64,000 nt of DNA from Cytobacillus sp. IB215665. GTDB lineage: Bacteria > Bacillota > Bacilli > Bacillales > SM2101. Position numbers and translations under genes: made by a program. This document shows, piece after piece, positions 18,132-27,573 of the stretch (its first letter is position 1; the number at the start of each line of letters is the position of its first letter). The notes under the pieces are model-generated. The model was not told where the DNA came from and made no database searches. It saw only the letters and a program-made list of their open reading frames with translations. The stretch spans positions 47,618 through 111,617 of the forward strand of contig NZ_JAXBME010000016.1 in the NCBI RefSeq assembly GCF_033963835.1. Reading direction: 5' to 3'.

Positions 18132-18464
18132 CTACATTAACCTTTTTTTAACACGTTCAAGTCCATCTACTTTTGTTCGCTCAGTTTTAATTTCTCGATG
18201 TAATAATATATTTTCAGCTGCCATTCCTGATAATATTGAGATACCGACTAAATCTGTAACATTACACGGTGAAAATAAATATGTTGTGGCTAAAACTGCA
18301 GCCACTGCACCTATTAAAAAGTCCGCAATAAATCCAACATCATAACCTTTTGGCTCTGTCCTTTTTTTGGGGAAGATGAGAACTCTTTTATTGCGAATGA
18401 GATGGGCAATGATTCCCGTAACCCCCCCTACTATCGCCGAAATTAACACGGTTTCAAGTAGCAT
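18132..18464 (-). CDS. DUF4257-type small membrane protein
   Basis: A 110-residue protein with two or three membrane segments: about residues 5-22 (TVLISAIVGGVTGIIAHLI), 45-62 and 68-85. A basic loop KNRVLIFPKKR-like lies between the first two. The pattern and length match bacillar DUF4257 proteins of unknown function. The start follows GGAGGTTGAGGTGAG. Confidence 0.65.
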   Translation of the reverse strand: MLLETVLISAIVGGVTGIIAHLIRNKRVLIFPKKRTEPKGYDVGFIADFLIGAVAAVLATTYLFSPCNVTDLVGISILSGMAAENILLHREIKTERTKVDGLERVKKRLM

Positions 18465-19020
18465 TTCTCACCTCAACCTCCTTTTAGTTATAAAACAATA
18501 AAATTCTACTTAACTTCCTTTACAATTTTACAAAACCTAAGCATATGACGATGTAGATAGCAGTTAATAAAGAGTTAATACTATATTCAATTGCATAATA
18601 TAGGTTTGATAGAAATTGGAAGCAATAGTTTTAATAGTGGGTAGATGGGTTAATAAATATATTGGGGGATTGAATTTATTGAAGTAATAAAAGTAAAGCA
18701 CATCTAATTTTTCTTAATTTTCAGTCTTTTATAAGCGTTTCTTAAGCTTGTTCACTGTCCTTGAATGGGCTATAGTATTATTTATTATCATAACATATAT
18801 AAAAACATTATTTTCCTTTTTTATCTTATAATTATAAAAATAGGAATTTGTACTTGCATAACTCTTGTTTTGCTATGGTATTCAAGTACTAGTATCAATA
18901 TTGCAGAAACTAATATCTTAACTAACATCATTAAATTATTTAATATTATTATTATTTATATATATAAATAGATTTCTTGACTTAATCTATCAACCTTAAA
19001 ATTAATATATGCAAAAAATT
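18465..19020. other. AT-rich gap upstream of selC
   Basis: About 550 bases of very AT-rich sequence. A 68-codon frame at 18765-18971 is low-complexity Ile/Tyr/Asn and lacks a ribosome site, so it is not called. Nothing else is recognised. Confidence 0.5.
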
Positions 19021-19024
19021 TCTC

Positions 19025-19054
19025 TTGCAGATTTTATGTAGTGGATTGTATAAT
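19025..19054 (+). promoter_or_regulatory. Candidate selC promoter
   Basis: TTGCAG, an 18-base spacer and a perfect TATAAT end 32 bases before the tRNA-Sec 5' end, which suits a SigA promoter with a short leader. Confidence 0.5.
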
Positions 19055-19086
19055 GTTACTCGTAAATTACTATTATAAATCATTGT

Positions 19087-19183
19087 GGGGCTGGGTGTAC
19101 ATCTGGTGAGTGCCGCGGTCTTCAAAACCGTTTGAGAGGCGCGTGTCGTCTTTGGTGGGTTCGATTCCCATGCAGTCCCGCCA
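19087..19183 (+). tRNA. selC: tRNA-Sec (anticodon TCA)
   Basis: A 97-base tRNA with the anticodon loop TCTTCAAAA (TCA at 19122-19124), a long extra arm (about 22 bases, GAGAGGCGCG... region), the T arm GGTTCGATTCC, discriminator G and encoded CCA. The acceptor stem GGGGCTG pairs with CAGTCCC with one G-U. The eighth acceptor pair expected of tRNA-Sec is a G opposite G here. It completes the selenocysteine set with selA, selB and selD. Confidence 0.95.
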
Positions 19184-19299
19184 ACATACATATAACTTAT
19201 TGTGTAGATTTAATAAATAAACCCCACAGATTTCATACAGTCACAATCAACATTGCTTTGAACTGCTATAAAAAACCGTTATAGTCTATAGCTAAAACT

Positions 19300-19334
19300 G
19301 TCCGCTTTAACAATATAAAGGCGGGCGTTTTTTT
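19300..19334 (+). terminator. Terminator downstream of selC
   Basis: GTCCGC/GCGGGC outer and TTTA/TAAA inner pairs form a hairpin followed by seven T, about 115 bases after the tRNA. Confidence 0.75.
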
Positions 19335-19432
19335 ATGCCTAAAGGTTAAGTTATTAACAAACAGGATGACGGAACATAGAGTGGAGTGAGATAGTATTCA
19401 ATGTAAAGCAGGCATTAGTATTTCCCTCTTAC

Positions 19433-19624
19433 CTACTTCTTATTCGTCAAAACCTGAAACTGTATCGTCAACACTTGCTGTTTAGTACACTGTTCCAATA
19501 ATCGTTCTCCATTAAAAGTACCTTCCAACGTTACCCATACGATTGTTTTTCGGTCTACATGACTTCTTGAGAAACTCCATTCTAGCTCTGGCCAACTAGT
19601 CCAGCAAGCAAAAAATAGAGTGCT
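19433..19624 (-). pseudogene. Protein-like open fragment without a start codon
   Basis: Between an upstream stop at 19627 and a stop at 19433 a 63-codon frame reads like genuine protein (ACWTSWPELEW, then SHVDRKTIVWVTLEGTFNGE). It has no ATG, GTG or TTG near its beginning and no ribosome site. It is probably the C-terminal remnant of a decayed gene. I do not recognise the family. The rest of the selC-to-KTSC gap (19335-19722) shows nothing more. Confidence 0.4.
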
Positions 19625-19722
19625 TTAAAATTTAATGATATGTAAAGTGCATCAGTTACCATTTTACAGCTAAAGTAACACAATTTTTATTTATTATGTA
19701 TATTCTGTAAAGAGGTGATATC

Positions 19723-19929
19723 ATGCAACTACAAGCAATAAATTCATCAAAAATTGAAGCAGTGGGATATGATAACAACGGAATGATTTTAAGGCTTAAA
19801 TTTAAATATATCACTTGTGACTACTACGAAGTTCCCAGCCAAGTATACAGAAACTTAATGGCAGCATCTTCAAAAAGTGGATATTTTACAAAACATATAA
19901 AAAATTCATACCGTTATTGTATCGTTTAA
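19723..19929 (+). CDS. KTSC-domain small protein
   Basis: A 68-residue single-domain protein. The pattern INSSKIEAVGYDNNGMILRL, followed by a YYEVPSQVYRNLM block and the end YFTKHIKNSYRYCIV, fits the KTSC family, whose C-terminal strand interacts with nucleic-acid enzymes such as lysyl-tRNA synthetases in fusions. The last motif here is RYCI in place of KTSC-like residues seen in long members. Biological role unknown. AGAGGTGA precedes the ATG, and it is a single gene with a terminator. Confidence 0.8.
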   Translation: MQLQAINSSKIEAVGYDNNGMILRLKFKYITCDYYEVPSQVYRNLMAASSKSGYFTKHIKNSYRYCIV

Positions 19930-19942
19930 AACATATTAATGA

Positions 19943-19976
19943 GAAATAACTGCTCGTACAAGTAGTTATTTCTTGT
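19943..19976 (+). terminator. Terminator of the KTSC gene
   Basis: GAAATAACT/AGTTATTTC arms around a 12-base loop followed by TTGTTCC, starting 14 bases after the stop codon. Confidence 0.7.
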
Positions 19977-20065
19977 TCCTCTCAAAGATATCTACACTGT
20001 AAGATTTTAAATGAGACATCAAACAGTATGTAGAGATTTTTTGGAGCTTTTCTTTTTACTCTTTT

Positions 20066-20180
20066 TATAAACTTTGTTCTTTCTGCTACTAAATTATGAC
20101 CGTAAAAAATAATGTTTACCATTAGGCATCGTTTTAATAGTAGAAATTTGCCACAATAGTTAGGTGAGAGAAAACACTAT
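20066..20180 (+). repeat. MITE-like dispersed repeat, degraded copy
   Basis: TACTCTTTTTATAAACTTTG is the left end. Internal ATTATGACCGTAAAA and a TTGCCACAATAG block align with copy B, but the right terminal repeat is not clear. It occupies part of the 490-base gap upstream of yneK. The remainder of that gap is featureless. Confidence 0.5.
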
Positions 20181-20419
20181 ACATATAAATCTTGCGGCAA
20201 GTTTACTTCTACTAATAATTTGTTATATTTTATACCAATTATATTATATAATCAGATATACGTTTAACATATACTGTATATTTAAATGTACGAAAATTGT
20301 TACAATTAATGTCGAAATGTTATTTTAAACATTTTCATAGAATTTGTTGCTTTATATCTCAAACAATAATAATATTAATTTTGATGTTATGAACGTGAGA
20401 ATTTTTTGAGGTGAAAAAG

Positions 20420-20845
20420 ATGTTAACTGGTTGGTTTTTATGGTTTATTCTGTTTTGGGTCGTTTTTCTTATTGGCATGTTTGCAATCGGAGGCTATTTC
20501 ATGTTCCGCAAATTCTTCAAAAGACTTCCGAAAGAGGATGGTAAATCCGAATTGGATTGGCAAGATTATTATATTGAAAAAACGTATCACTTGTGGACTG
20601 ATGACCAAAAAGCTTTATTAGAAGAATTAGTTAAGCCAGTACCTGAACTTTTTAGGGATGTTGCCCGCCAAAAGATTGCAGGGAAAATTGGTGAAATAGC
20701 ATTAGAGGAAAAAGCAAACTCAATTACACAAAGTTTAGTCATCAAGGGTTATATTTTAGCAACACCTAAGAGAGATCATAAATTTTTAGTTCGCACTTTA
20801 CGCGAAAAACAAATTGATCTAACACCGTACGAAAGTTTTTTTTAA
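20420..20845 (+). CDS. yneK: DUF2621 membrane protein YneK
   Basis: A 141-residue protein with one N-terminal membrane helix (about residues 2-27, GWFLWFILFWVVFLIGMFAI) and a cytoplasmic, charged domain with KRLPKEDGKSELDWQDYYIE. It matches YneK of B. subtilis in position beside ccdC. Function unknown. I choose ATG 20420 because GAGGTG lies five bases upstream. The in-frame GTG at 20411 overlaps that ribosome site. Confidence 0.88.
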   Translation: MLTGWFLWFILFWVVFLIGMFAIGGYFMFRKFFKRLPKEDGKSELDWQDYYIEKTYHLWTDDQKALLEELVKPVPELFRDVARQKIAGKIGEIALEEKANSITQSLVIKGYILATPKRDHKFLVRTLREKQIDLTPYESFF

Positions 20846-20852
20846 CACCTAC

Positions 20853-20921
20853 TAAAAGAGGCTGACTCAATTAAAGTGCTCCCTTTATAAAGGACATTTT
20901 AAAATGAGAACAGCCTCTTTT
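20853..20921 (+). terminator. yneK terminator
   Basis: AAAAGAGGCTG/CAGCCTCTTTT perfect 11-base arms around a long loop, followed by a T-run. It could also act on the minus strand. Confidence 0.75.
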
Positions 20922-21035
20922 TATCATTGTTTGTTGTCTTCGTACTAAGAGTAAACTGTGTTTTGTGCATCTTATCATTTCTAATTTAATTAAAACCGTT
21001 TCTAGATTGCTAACAAAAGCAACAACGTTGTTAAC

Positions 21036-21057
21036 AAGAGCTATTTTAAAAGCTCTT
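21036..21057 (-). terminator. Hairpin downstream of ccdC
   Basis: AAGAGCT/AGCTCTT perfect arms with an eight-base AT loop, 16 bases past the ccdC stop. The T-run on the minus strand is poor. Confidence 0.4.
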
Positions 21058-21072
21058 CAAATTTTGCAAGTG

Positions 21073-21549
21073 TTACACCGATTCGTTCGTGGCCAACCTG
21101 GATGTATAAATCTTTTTATATTGAAAATACATTGCAATACGCCAAGGTACAATCATGCCAAAAGCTAAAATCCAAAACATGCCACTCAACTCAGCATAGT
21201 TAATTTGTGTACTTAAGTATGATTTAAAGATGATTCTAATGATTAATAGCCCTATTAAAATGAACACAAAAGCTTTTGATCTTTTTAAATAAATATCTTC
21301 CCCTCTCACTTCAAACTTAGAAGTCTTAATTAAAAGTATTGAAAAGAGAGCCCCGACTGTCAATGCTTCTATCAATTCAGCTGAAGAAACACGAAACATT
21401 GGATGGATAAACATCAATGCCCCCGTGCTCATAAATATTGGTGGTAACACTATTTTTTTTACATTCGTAGGTTTTTTGGCTGCTTTCATTCTAATTAAGA
21501 TGACAGCAATCGCCATTAAAATTGCAACTATTGATGAAGCGTAAATCAA
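21073..21549 (-). CDS. ccdC: CcdC family membrane protein (YneJ)
   Basis: A 158-residue protein with about five membrane segments, starting with MIYASSIVAILMAIAVILIR and ending in a basic tail. It matches the CcdC/DUF1453 family and lies beside the CheY-like gene and ccdA exactly as yneJ does in B. subtilis. There ccdC is in the ccdA operon but is dispensable for cytochrome c synthesis. Here a strong hairpin at 21625-21661 separates it from the CheY-like gene. Confidence 0.88.
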   Translation of the reverse strand: MIYASSIVAILMAIAVILIRMKAAKKPTNVKKIVLPPIFMSTGALMFIHPMFRVSSAELIEALTVGALFSILLIKTSKFEVRGEDIYLKRSKAFVFILIGLLIIRIIFKSYLSTQINYAELSGMFWILAFGMIVPWRIAMYFQYKKIYTSRLATNESV

Positions 21550-21624
21550 TCAAATCAATCCTTTGCTTATTTATCTATAAAGTTTATTATACGTAATCAT
21601 CATTATAAACGATAGTAGATAAAT

Positions 21625-21661
21625 AAAAAAACCATTTAAGCCTTTTCTTAAATGGTTTTTT
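21625..21661 (-). terminator. Strong terminator between the CheY-like gene and ccdC
   Basis: AAAACCATTTAA/TTAAATGGTTTT perfect arms with an eight-base loop and long A/T runs on both sides. The gap 21662-21966 between it and the CheY-like gene holds no recognisable feature. Confidence 0.8.
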
Positions 21662-21966
21662 ACATTAGCATTGTTTTTATGTTGTGATCGTCTAGAACAT
21701 TTAAATGAGGTTTTATGCCATCGTCTTTAAAATAGGTGATTTTCACATTAATAGCTATTTTACTTCCTCAGAGCTGACACGAATACATGAATGATTCGTA
21801 GCATGTATGCAACTCGAAAGAGCAATTGCTCAAATTTCATGGAAAATAGCAAAAACTTTTATGTATGGAGCCTAGTTGTAAAGAAGAAAAGCATGAACTT
21901 TAAGGGTAGTGTCGTTAATTCGTTATTACAAATTACGTCAACAGAAACCTAAGCCGTATCATCGAA

Positions 21967-22323
21967 TTAGATAACTCGATTAATAGCTTCTATTACACGA
22001 CCCTCATCGAACGGTTTAACAATAAAATCTTTTGCACCTGCTTCAATTGCTTCAACAACCATTTTTTGTTGTCCCATCGCTGAACACATAATAATTTTTG
22101 CATGCGGATATTTTTGTCTAATTCCTTTAACTGCATCAATTCCACCCATACCAGGCATTGTTATATCCATAGTTACTAGATCAGGATGTAATTCATCGTA
22201 TAACTTAATCGCTTCATTTCCGTTCTCACCTTCACCAACGACTTCATGGTGTGCTTTTTTTACTATGTTTCCAAGTGTCATACGCATAAATTTCGCATCA
22301 TCAACAATTAATACTCTTGCCAT
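21967..22323 (-). CDS. yneI: CheY-like response regulator receiver protein (YneI/CcdB position)
   Basis: A stand-alone 118-residue receiver domain. The acidic pocket is Asp8-Asp9, the phosphorylation site Asp53 (LVTMDITMPGMGG), Ser81 (IIMCSAMG) and Lys103 (DFIVKPF). There is no output domain. It resembles chemotaxis CheY closely, but its location between ccdA and ccdC equals B. subtilis yneI, also called ccdB, so the kinase partner is unknown. ATG 22323 follows an AGGGGGAGAAG ribosome site. Confidence 0.88.
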   Translation of the reverse strand: MARVLIVDDAKFMRMTLGNIVKKAHHEVVGEGENGNEAIKLYDELHPDLVTMDITMPGMGGIDAVKGIRQKYPHAKIIMCSAMGQQKMVVEAIEAGAKDFIVKPFDEGRVIEAINRVI

Positions 22324-22470
22324 ACAATTCTTCTCCCCCTCGACTCTAATAGCTCTATATAGTCAAAAAGTAGTGACATCATATACTTTATCGAAAAATC
22401 ACAATTTTTTCAATACTTTTGTTGTGATATGAAAGTCCTAATTTATCACAAAATGACCCTTTAAAACATT

Positions 22471-22493
22471 AACGGGGAACAAAAGTCCCCGTC
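22471..22493 (-). terminator. ccdA terminator
   Basis: ACGGGGA/TCCCCGT arms 13 bases after the ccdA stop. T-run weak (TTAATGTTTT on the minus strand). Confidence 0.55.
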
Positions 22494-22505
22494 ACTCCTC
22501 TTGAG

Positions 22506-23213
22506 TTAAAATCCTGTAAAACCACCAAATAATGGAGTAAGATAAATCGTTATTTTCGTCATTAAGTCAAAAAACAACATAATTCCAAAGACTATCATTA
22601 TAAATCCACCAATTTTCATGATGGTTACATTATGTTTGCGTATCCAGTGCATTTTTCCTATGAAAAGGGATAGGATTAAAAATGGGATTGAAAAACCTAA
22701 AGAGTACGCAGTCATGTATATTACTCCTGAACCCGGATTAGCTGCAGCTAGCACTAACACACTTGAAAGGATTGGACCAGTACAAGGCGTCCAACCTGCT
22801 GCGAATGCCATACCAATTAAAGAAGATCCTACATAACCAGATGGACGATTTTTAAATTCGAGCTTTACGTCTTTCATCATAAATTTAGGCTTAAAGACCC
22901 CTATTATAACTAGACCGAAGAAAACAATTAATATTGCACCAATTTGCCTTATTAAATCTTTGTAGTTAATAAAAAATTCTCCAATAAATGATGTGCCAAA
23001 TCCTATCGCAATAAAGATTACTGAAAAACCAAGTAGAAAAAATATTGTATGTAGTAAGCTTCTTTTTGCTAATTTGGTATTTTCATCTTTCAATTCTCCA
23101 ACAGAAACACCGGTGATATATGATAAGAATGCTGGATATAATGGCAAACAACAAGGCGATATAAAAGATAAAAAACCAGCTCCAAATGCTAGAAAGATGT
23201 TAACATCAGCCAT
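22506..23213 (-). CDS. ccdA: Cytochrome c biogenesis protein CcdA
   Basis: A 235-residue, six-helix membrane protein that carries reducing equivalents from cytoplasmic thioredoxin across the membrane to ResA-like acceptors. The two functional cysteines are in [13 protein letters not shown] (about residue 21) and [12 protein letters not shown] (about 141), each in a transmembrane helix. The ResA-like gene at 5628-6215 is a likely partner. ATG 23213 follows a GGAGTTG ribosome site. Confidence 0.95.
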   Translation of the reverse strand: MADVNIFLAFGAGFLSFISPCCLPLYPAFLSYITGVSVGELKDENTKLAKRSLLHTIFFLLGFSVIFIAIGFGTSFIGEFFINYKDLIRQIGAILIVFFGLVIIGVFKPKFMMKDVKLEFKNRPSGYVGSSLIGMAFAAGWTPCTGPILSSVLVLAAANPGSGVIYMTAYSLGFSIPFLILSLFIGKMHWIRKHNVTIMKIGGFIMIVFGIMLFFDLMTKITIYLTPLFGGFTGF

Positions 23214-23330
23214 TTAAACAACTCCTACGTAGTAGATTCTCTTTATATTCTAGCAAATAAAATAGATAAATCCTCATTTGAAATTGTGACATATTTGTGT
23301 CGAACTTACTTATCTCGTTTGATGCTTTCC

Positions 23331-25118
23331 TTAAAATACTATTTCTTCTAATTTATCAGATTGACCATTTTGTAAAATAAACATTTTATAATATAGGCCT
23401 TTTAATTGCAGGAGCTCTTGGTGAGACCCTCTTTCAACAATCTCTCCTTTATGGAGAACGAGAATTTGGTCTGCATCTTGAATTGTTGAAAGTCGATGAG
23501 CAATCGCTATTGTCGTTCTACCCTCTCGCATTTTAGTTAATGCAGCTTGGATGGCTTCCTCAGTTTCAGTATCGATATTTGCTGTTGCTTCATCAAGTAT
23601 AAGTACCTTTGGGTTTGTTGCAATTGTCCTTGCAAAAGCGATGAGTTGACGTTGACCACTAGAAAATGTTGACCCTCTTTCAACTACTTCTTGATTATAT
23701 TTATGCGGCAGCTTGTCAATAAATGAATCAGCTTGTACAAATTGTGCAGCTTTTTTTATATCCTCTTCTTTTATAGAATTATTTTTCAACTTGATGTTAT
23801 CAGCAATTGTACCAACGAATAAAAACGGATCTTGAAGAACGAGGCCAAGACTAGACCTTAACTCCTTATTTTTATATTTTCGAATAGATACTCCATCAAT
23901 AAGAATATCTCCTCGATTAAATTGATAAAAATTCATTAATAGGTTGATGATCGAACTTTTCCCGCTACCAGTATGTCCAACTAAAGCAACAGTCTCACCT
24001 TTGTTGGCAGTAAACGAAATATTCTTTAAAATATCTTGTTTACCATCGTAAGAAAAACTAACATTTTTAAATTCTATATTACCGACTTTGATCAAAGGAT
24101 TGTTATTACTACCGCTATCAGGTGCTAGTTCATTTTCATCCATTAAATTGAATACTCTATCAGCTGACACAATGGCTTGTTGATAAAGTGATAATCTCAT
24201 CATCATCTCATTTACAGGTTCAAAAAAACGGTCTAGATAGCTAATAAATGCATACAGTACTCCAATTTCAATAGGTCCTTCCATTGAAATAATCCCAAAA
24301 TAAGAAAGCACTAGGATTAATGCTAATGTAGAAACTACGTTTATAGCTGGACGTAATAACAAACCATCTAATTTAATATTCTTCATCCCCGCACGAAAAT
24401 GACCTTCATTAATATGAGCGAACTCTTCTCTTAATCTACGCTCTTGTCTGAAAACTTGAATGATTGCCATACCTTGAAGGGATTCATTCAGTTTAGCATT
24501 TAGCTGACTCAACTTTTCACGCATATCTTGATAATATTTAGAGCTGTAACGGCGATAAGTTTTCATAATAAGAAAGATAATCGGAATTAGGACTAAACAA
24601 AAAATTGCTAATTGGACATTTAAGAAAAACATAGCCACGAAAATACCAATTAAAAATACACCGTTTTGAACGAAAGTTGCTAAAACACTTACAAACATAT
24701 CTTTGATTGCTTCTGTATCATTCGTTACTCTAGAAACAATGCTCCCATCAGGGGTTTTATCGAAATACGATAAACCAAGTTTATGTACTTTGTCAAATAC
24801 ATCAATACGTAATTGCTGAATAATTTTTAGTGCTATTTGCTGAAACTTTAATAATTGGAAATATTGAATAATGACTTTAGCCAAAATCGAACCTAAATAT
24901 CCAATTGCTAACAATAGAATCGGTCCATATTCTAAATTTTGTGGCGTTAAATAGTCATCAATAAATATTTTGACTAAGATTGGACCAATGATATCAGCTG
25001 TTGTAGCTGTTATTAGTAAAGTAAATGCAATGACAAAAGATTTTTTATGCGCTTTCGTATACGAAAGAAGTCGAAATAACACTTGGCGCTGCTTTTTAGC
25101 AGAAATTGATTTTTCCAT
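23331..25118 (-). CDS. ABC exporter half-transporter, second subunit (YheH/BmrD-type)
   Basis: A 595-residue type I ABC exporter: six membrane helices (about residues 20-320), then an ATPase with Walker A GHTGSGKSSIINLL, Q-loop LVLQDPFLF, signature FSSGQRQLI and Walker B VLILDEATANID. The Walker B Glu is present, so this subunit can have the active ATP site. ATG 25118 begins two bases after the stop of the preceding half-transporter, so the two are translationally linked and probably form a heterodimer for drugs or lipids. Confidence 0.88.
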   Translation of the reverse strand: MEKSISAKKQRQVLFRLLSYTKAHKKSFVIAFTLLITATTADIIGPILVKIFIDDYLTPQNLEYGPILLLAIGYLGSILAKVIIQYFQLLKFQQIALKIIQQLRIDVFDKVHKLGLSYFDKTPDGSIVSRVTNDTEAIKDMFVSVLATFVQNGVFLIGIFVAMFFLNVQLAIFCLVLIPIIFLIMKTYRRYSSKYYQDMREKLSQLNAKLNESLQGMAIIQVFRQERRLREEFAHINEGHFRAGMKNIKLDGLLLRPAINVVSTLALILVLSYFGIISMEGPIEIGVLYAFISYLDRFFEPVNEMMMRLSLYQQAIVSADRVFNLMDENELAPDSGSNNNPLIKVGNIEFKNVSFSYDGKQDILKNISFTANKGETVALVGHTGSGKSSIINLLMNFYQFNRGDILIDGVSIRKYKNKELRSSLGLVLQDPFLFVGTIADNIKLKNNSIKEEDIKKAAQFVQADSFIDKLPHKYNQEVVERGSTFSSGQRQLIAFARTIATNPKVLILDEATANIDTETEEAIQAALTKMREGRTTIAIAHRLSTIQDADQILVLHKGEIVERGSHQELLQLKGLYYKMFILQNGQSDKLEEIVF

Positions 25119-25120
25119 GT

Positions 25121-26869
25121 TTATCCTCCAAATTCAACAAGTGCTTCTAATTGCTGAGTAACATACATCTTTTTATACCATCCAGCTTGATTCATTAGCT
25201 GTTCATGCGTCCCTTGTTCCATAATCCTACCTTCATCTATAACTATAATGAGGTTTGAATGTTGAATAGCACTCAATCGATGAGATGTTATCATTGTTGT
25301 TTTGCCGTTACGGTTCTCTTTTAGAGACGATAGAATTTTCTCCTCTGTCTTCGCATCTACGGCTGATAAAGAATCATCTAAAATGAGAAGTTCTGGATCC
25401 ATCAACAACGCTCGTGCAATTGCTATCCGTTGCTTTTGTCCACCTGACAATGAAACACCCCTTTCTCCAACTACCGTTTCATAACCATGTGTAAATCCGG
25501 TAATGTCTTCATGAATATGAGCTAGCTTTGCTGCATGGTGTATTTCAAAAATTGATGCTTCAGGTTTAGCAAAAGCAATATTATCTGCTATCGTACTTGA
25601 AAACAGAAAATGATCTTGTGGCACATAACCTATGGCACTACGTAATTCATGCAAAGAATACTTCTCAATAGGATGTTCCCCAAAGAAAATATCCCCTTCA
25701 TATTTATCAAACTCTCGTATAAGGAGCTTTAAAAGAGTTGTTTTACCTGCACCCGTTTTACCTACAATTCCAATTGTTTCCCCTTTTTGTAGTTTAAATT
25801 TAATTTCATGTAAAACATTTTGCTGTTCATTAGGGTACGTAAAGCTATTAATATTATAGGTAATATGACCAGAGGGAGTTTTCTTACTATCCTTTGAATC
25901 ATCGTCAATGTCGACTTTTTCAGATAATAAATTAGACACACGGTCATATGATGCTCTTCCTCTTTCCACAATGTTAAACAGCCAACCAAAAGCCAGCATA
26001 GGCCAAATAAGTAAACCTAGATACGTCGTAAATGATACTAACTCTCCTAATGTCATCTCACCTAGTATGACATATCTTGAGCCAAACCCAACTGCTAATA
26101 GAAAAGATAGTCCAACAATGAGAGATATAGTAGGGTCAAATAGCGAATCAATCTTAGCCACAGTTACATTCTTTTTGACTACGTCTTCAGATTGTTCAAA
26201 AAATGCCTCATTGTCTTCTTTTTCCTGTCCAAAAGTTTTAATAACTTTTATCCCGCTAGTACTTTCTTGAACTTTGTCGTTTAAAGAAGAAAAAGCTTCC
26301 TGAGCTTTATGAAAATGTTTATGCAATAATGTTCCGTAAAAATTGGTTGCTAATGCCATAAAAGGCATTGGTATTAGACAAATTAATGTTAATTTCCAAC
26401 TAATCGTAGCTGCCATTGTAATTAATACAAAACCACCTGTAGCTACTGAGTCGACAAGTGTTAATACTCCCGCACCTGCTGTTTGCTGAATGGCTTGAAT
26501 ATCATTTGTAGCATGTGCCATTAAGTCACCTATACGCTTCTTTTGGTAAAATGATTGAGACATTTTTGTGAAATGCTCAAATAATTGGTTTCGTAACAAC
26601 CTAGCCAGCTTTACTGATGATCCAAAAATCATCATCCTCCATACTAAACGGAGAAAATAAACTATAATAGTAACTGCAATTAATAACAACATCCACTTTA
26701 ATAATAGATTGATTGATAACGTCTGATCATTAATATGATCTACAACAATCCCTATTACTCTTGGTGCTACTAGTTCCAGCATAGCTACTATACATAGAAC
26801 GAGAATCCCAAAAATATATGACTTTTTTTCTTTTTTAAAAAACCACATCAAGTCTTTAAAAACACTCAT
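25121..26869 (-). CDS. ABC exporter half-transporter, first subunit (YheI/BmrC-type)
   Basis: A 582-residue type I ABC exporter. Six helices are followed by Walker A GKTGAGKTTLLKLL, signature LSGGQKQRIAIARAL and Walker B LLILDDSLSAVD. The residue after the Walker B Asp is Asp rather than the catalytic Glu, typical of the degenerate half in heterodimers such as BmrCD and LmrCD. I place the start at ATG 26869 (MSVFKDLMWFFKK), which follows GGGGGAC. The frame upstream lacks a ribosome site. It is an insertion between ccdA and yneF relative to B. subtilis. Confidence 0.88.
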   Translation of the reverse strand: MSVFKDLMWFFKKEKKSYIFGILVLCIVAMLELVAPRVIGIVVDHINDQTLSINLLLKWMLLLIAVTIIVYFLRLVWRMMIFGSSVKLARLLRNQLFEHFTKMSQSFYQKKRIGDLMAHATNDIQAIQQTAGAGVLTLVDSVATGGFVLITMAATISWKLTLICLIPMPFMALATNFYGTLLHKHFHKAQEAFSSLNDKVQESTSGIKVIKTFGQEKEDNEAFFEQSEDVVKKNVTVAKIDSLFDPTISLIVGLSFLLAVGFGSRYVILGEMTLGELVSFTTYLGLLIWPMLAFGWLFNIVERGRASYDRVSNLLSEKVDIDDDSKDSKKTPSGHITYNINSFTYPNEQQNVLHEIKFKLQKGETIGIVGKTGAGKTTLLKLLIREFDKYEGDIFFGEHPIEKYSLHELRSAIGYVPQDHFLFSSTIADNIAFAKPEASIFEIHHAAKLAHIHEDITGFTHGYETVVGERGVSLSGGQKQRIAIARALLMDPELLILDDSLSAVDAKTEEKILSSLKENRNGKTTMITSHRLSAIQHSNLIIVIDEGRIMEQGTHEQLMNQAGWYKKMYVTQQLEALVEFGG

Positions 26870-27144
26870 CTTTTGTCCCCCATTGAACTCAGTCAAGTAA
26901 ACTTGTAATTCGTTGTACTAAGGTAAGTCTCTTGCCTCACCCTTTCTTCACCTATAAGATTTAATCCATCAGTGAGAAAGTGCTTGATATTTACTATGAT
27001 AAGATATGTGCATATACATAAACATAGAAAATAATGTTTATCAGTATTGCAAAGAAATGATATGTATGAATAATCTAACACATACGAAAACTTCTAAACA
27101 TTTATTTACAGACCATATTCATTATTTGTAATCGAATTCATAAA

Positions 27145-27170
27145 AAGACACCCAACCATTTGAGTGCCTT
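27145..27170 (-). terminator. yneF terminator
   Basis: AAGACACCCAA/TTGAGTGCCTT arms with two G-U pairs and a four-base loop; the minus strand continues with TTTTTATG. Confidence 0.75.
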
Positions 27171-27176
27171 ACAACT

Positions 27177-27389
27177 TTATTTTATTTGGTTGTTCATTGC
27201 TTTCATCATTTGATTGATTTTCTTTTGTGATGGCTTTTGACCCATTTGTGCCATCATCACTTTCAACATTTGTTCATTAATAGGTGGATTTTTCTTAAGA
27301 TAGTTCATCATATATTTTCGAGCTATGAAAAATCCTAGAGCAACTCCAGCGACTAAACCTAAAGATACCCATAGAACTATTTCCCACAT
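27177..27389 (-). CDS. yneF: YneF family small membrane protein
   Basis: A 70-residue protein with one N-terminal membrane helix (about residues 4-24) followed by the invariant block [20 protein letters not shown] and [18 protein letters not shown]. This block is nearly identical across bacilli (UPF0154). ATG 27389 follows AAGGAGG. Function unknown. The order sirA-yneF agrees with B. subtilis. Confidence 0.94.
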   Translation of the reverse strand: MWEIVLWVSLGLVAGVALGFFIARKYMMNYLKKNPPINEQMLKVMMAQMGQKPSQKKINQMMKAMNNQIK

Positions 27390-27573
27390 ACTATTTTCCT
27401 CCTTCAAATTGTCTACATTACAGTGTACTAAACCAAATATGATTATACAATAGTTGAGCACAAAAGTCTCAATAAGAAATAATTTTTATATAAAACATGT
27501 AGTTTTATTTTTTTAACAGAACATTCAAAATATTATATGTGTGACAATAGTAATGAAAGATTCGCTATCATTA

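Noticed and set aside
18765..18971. 68-codon frame in the AT-rich gap before selC
   Set aside because: Low-complexity Ile/Asn/Tyr composition and no ribosome site.
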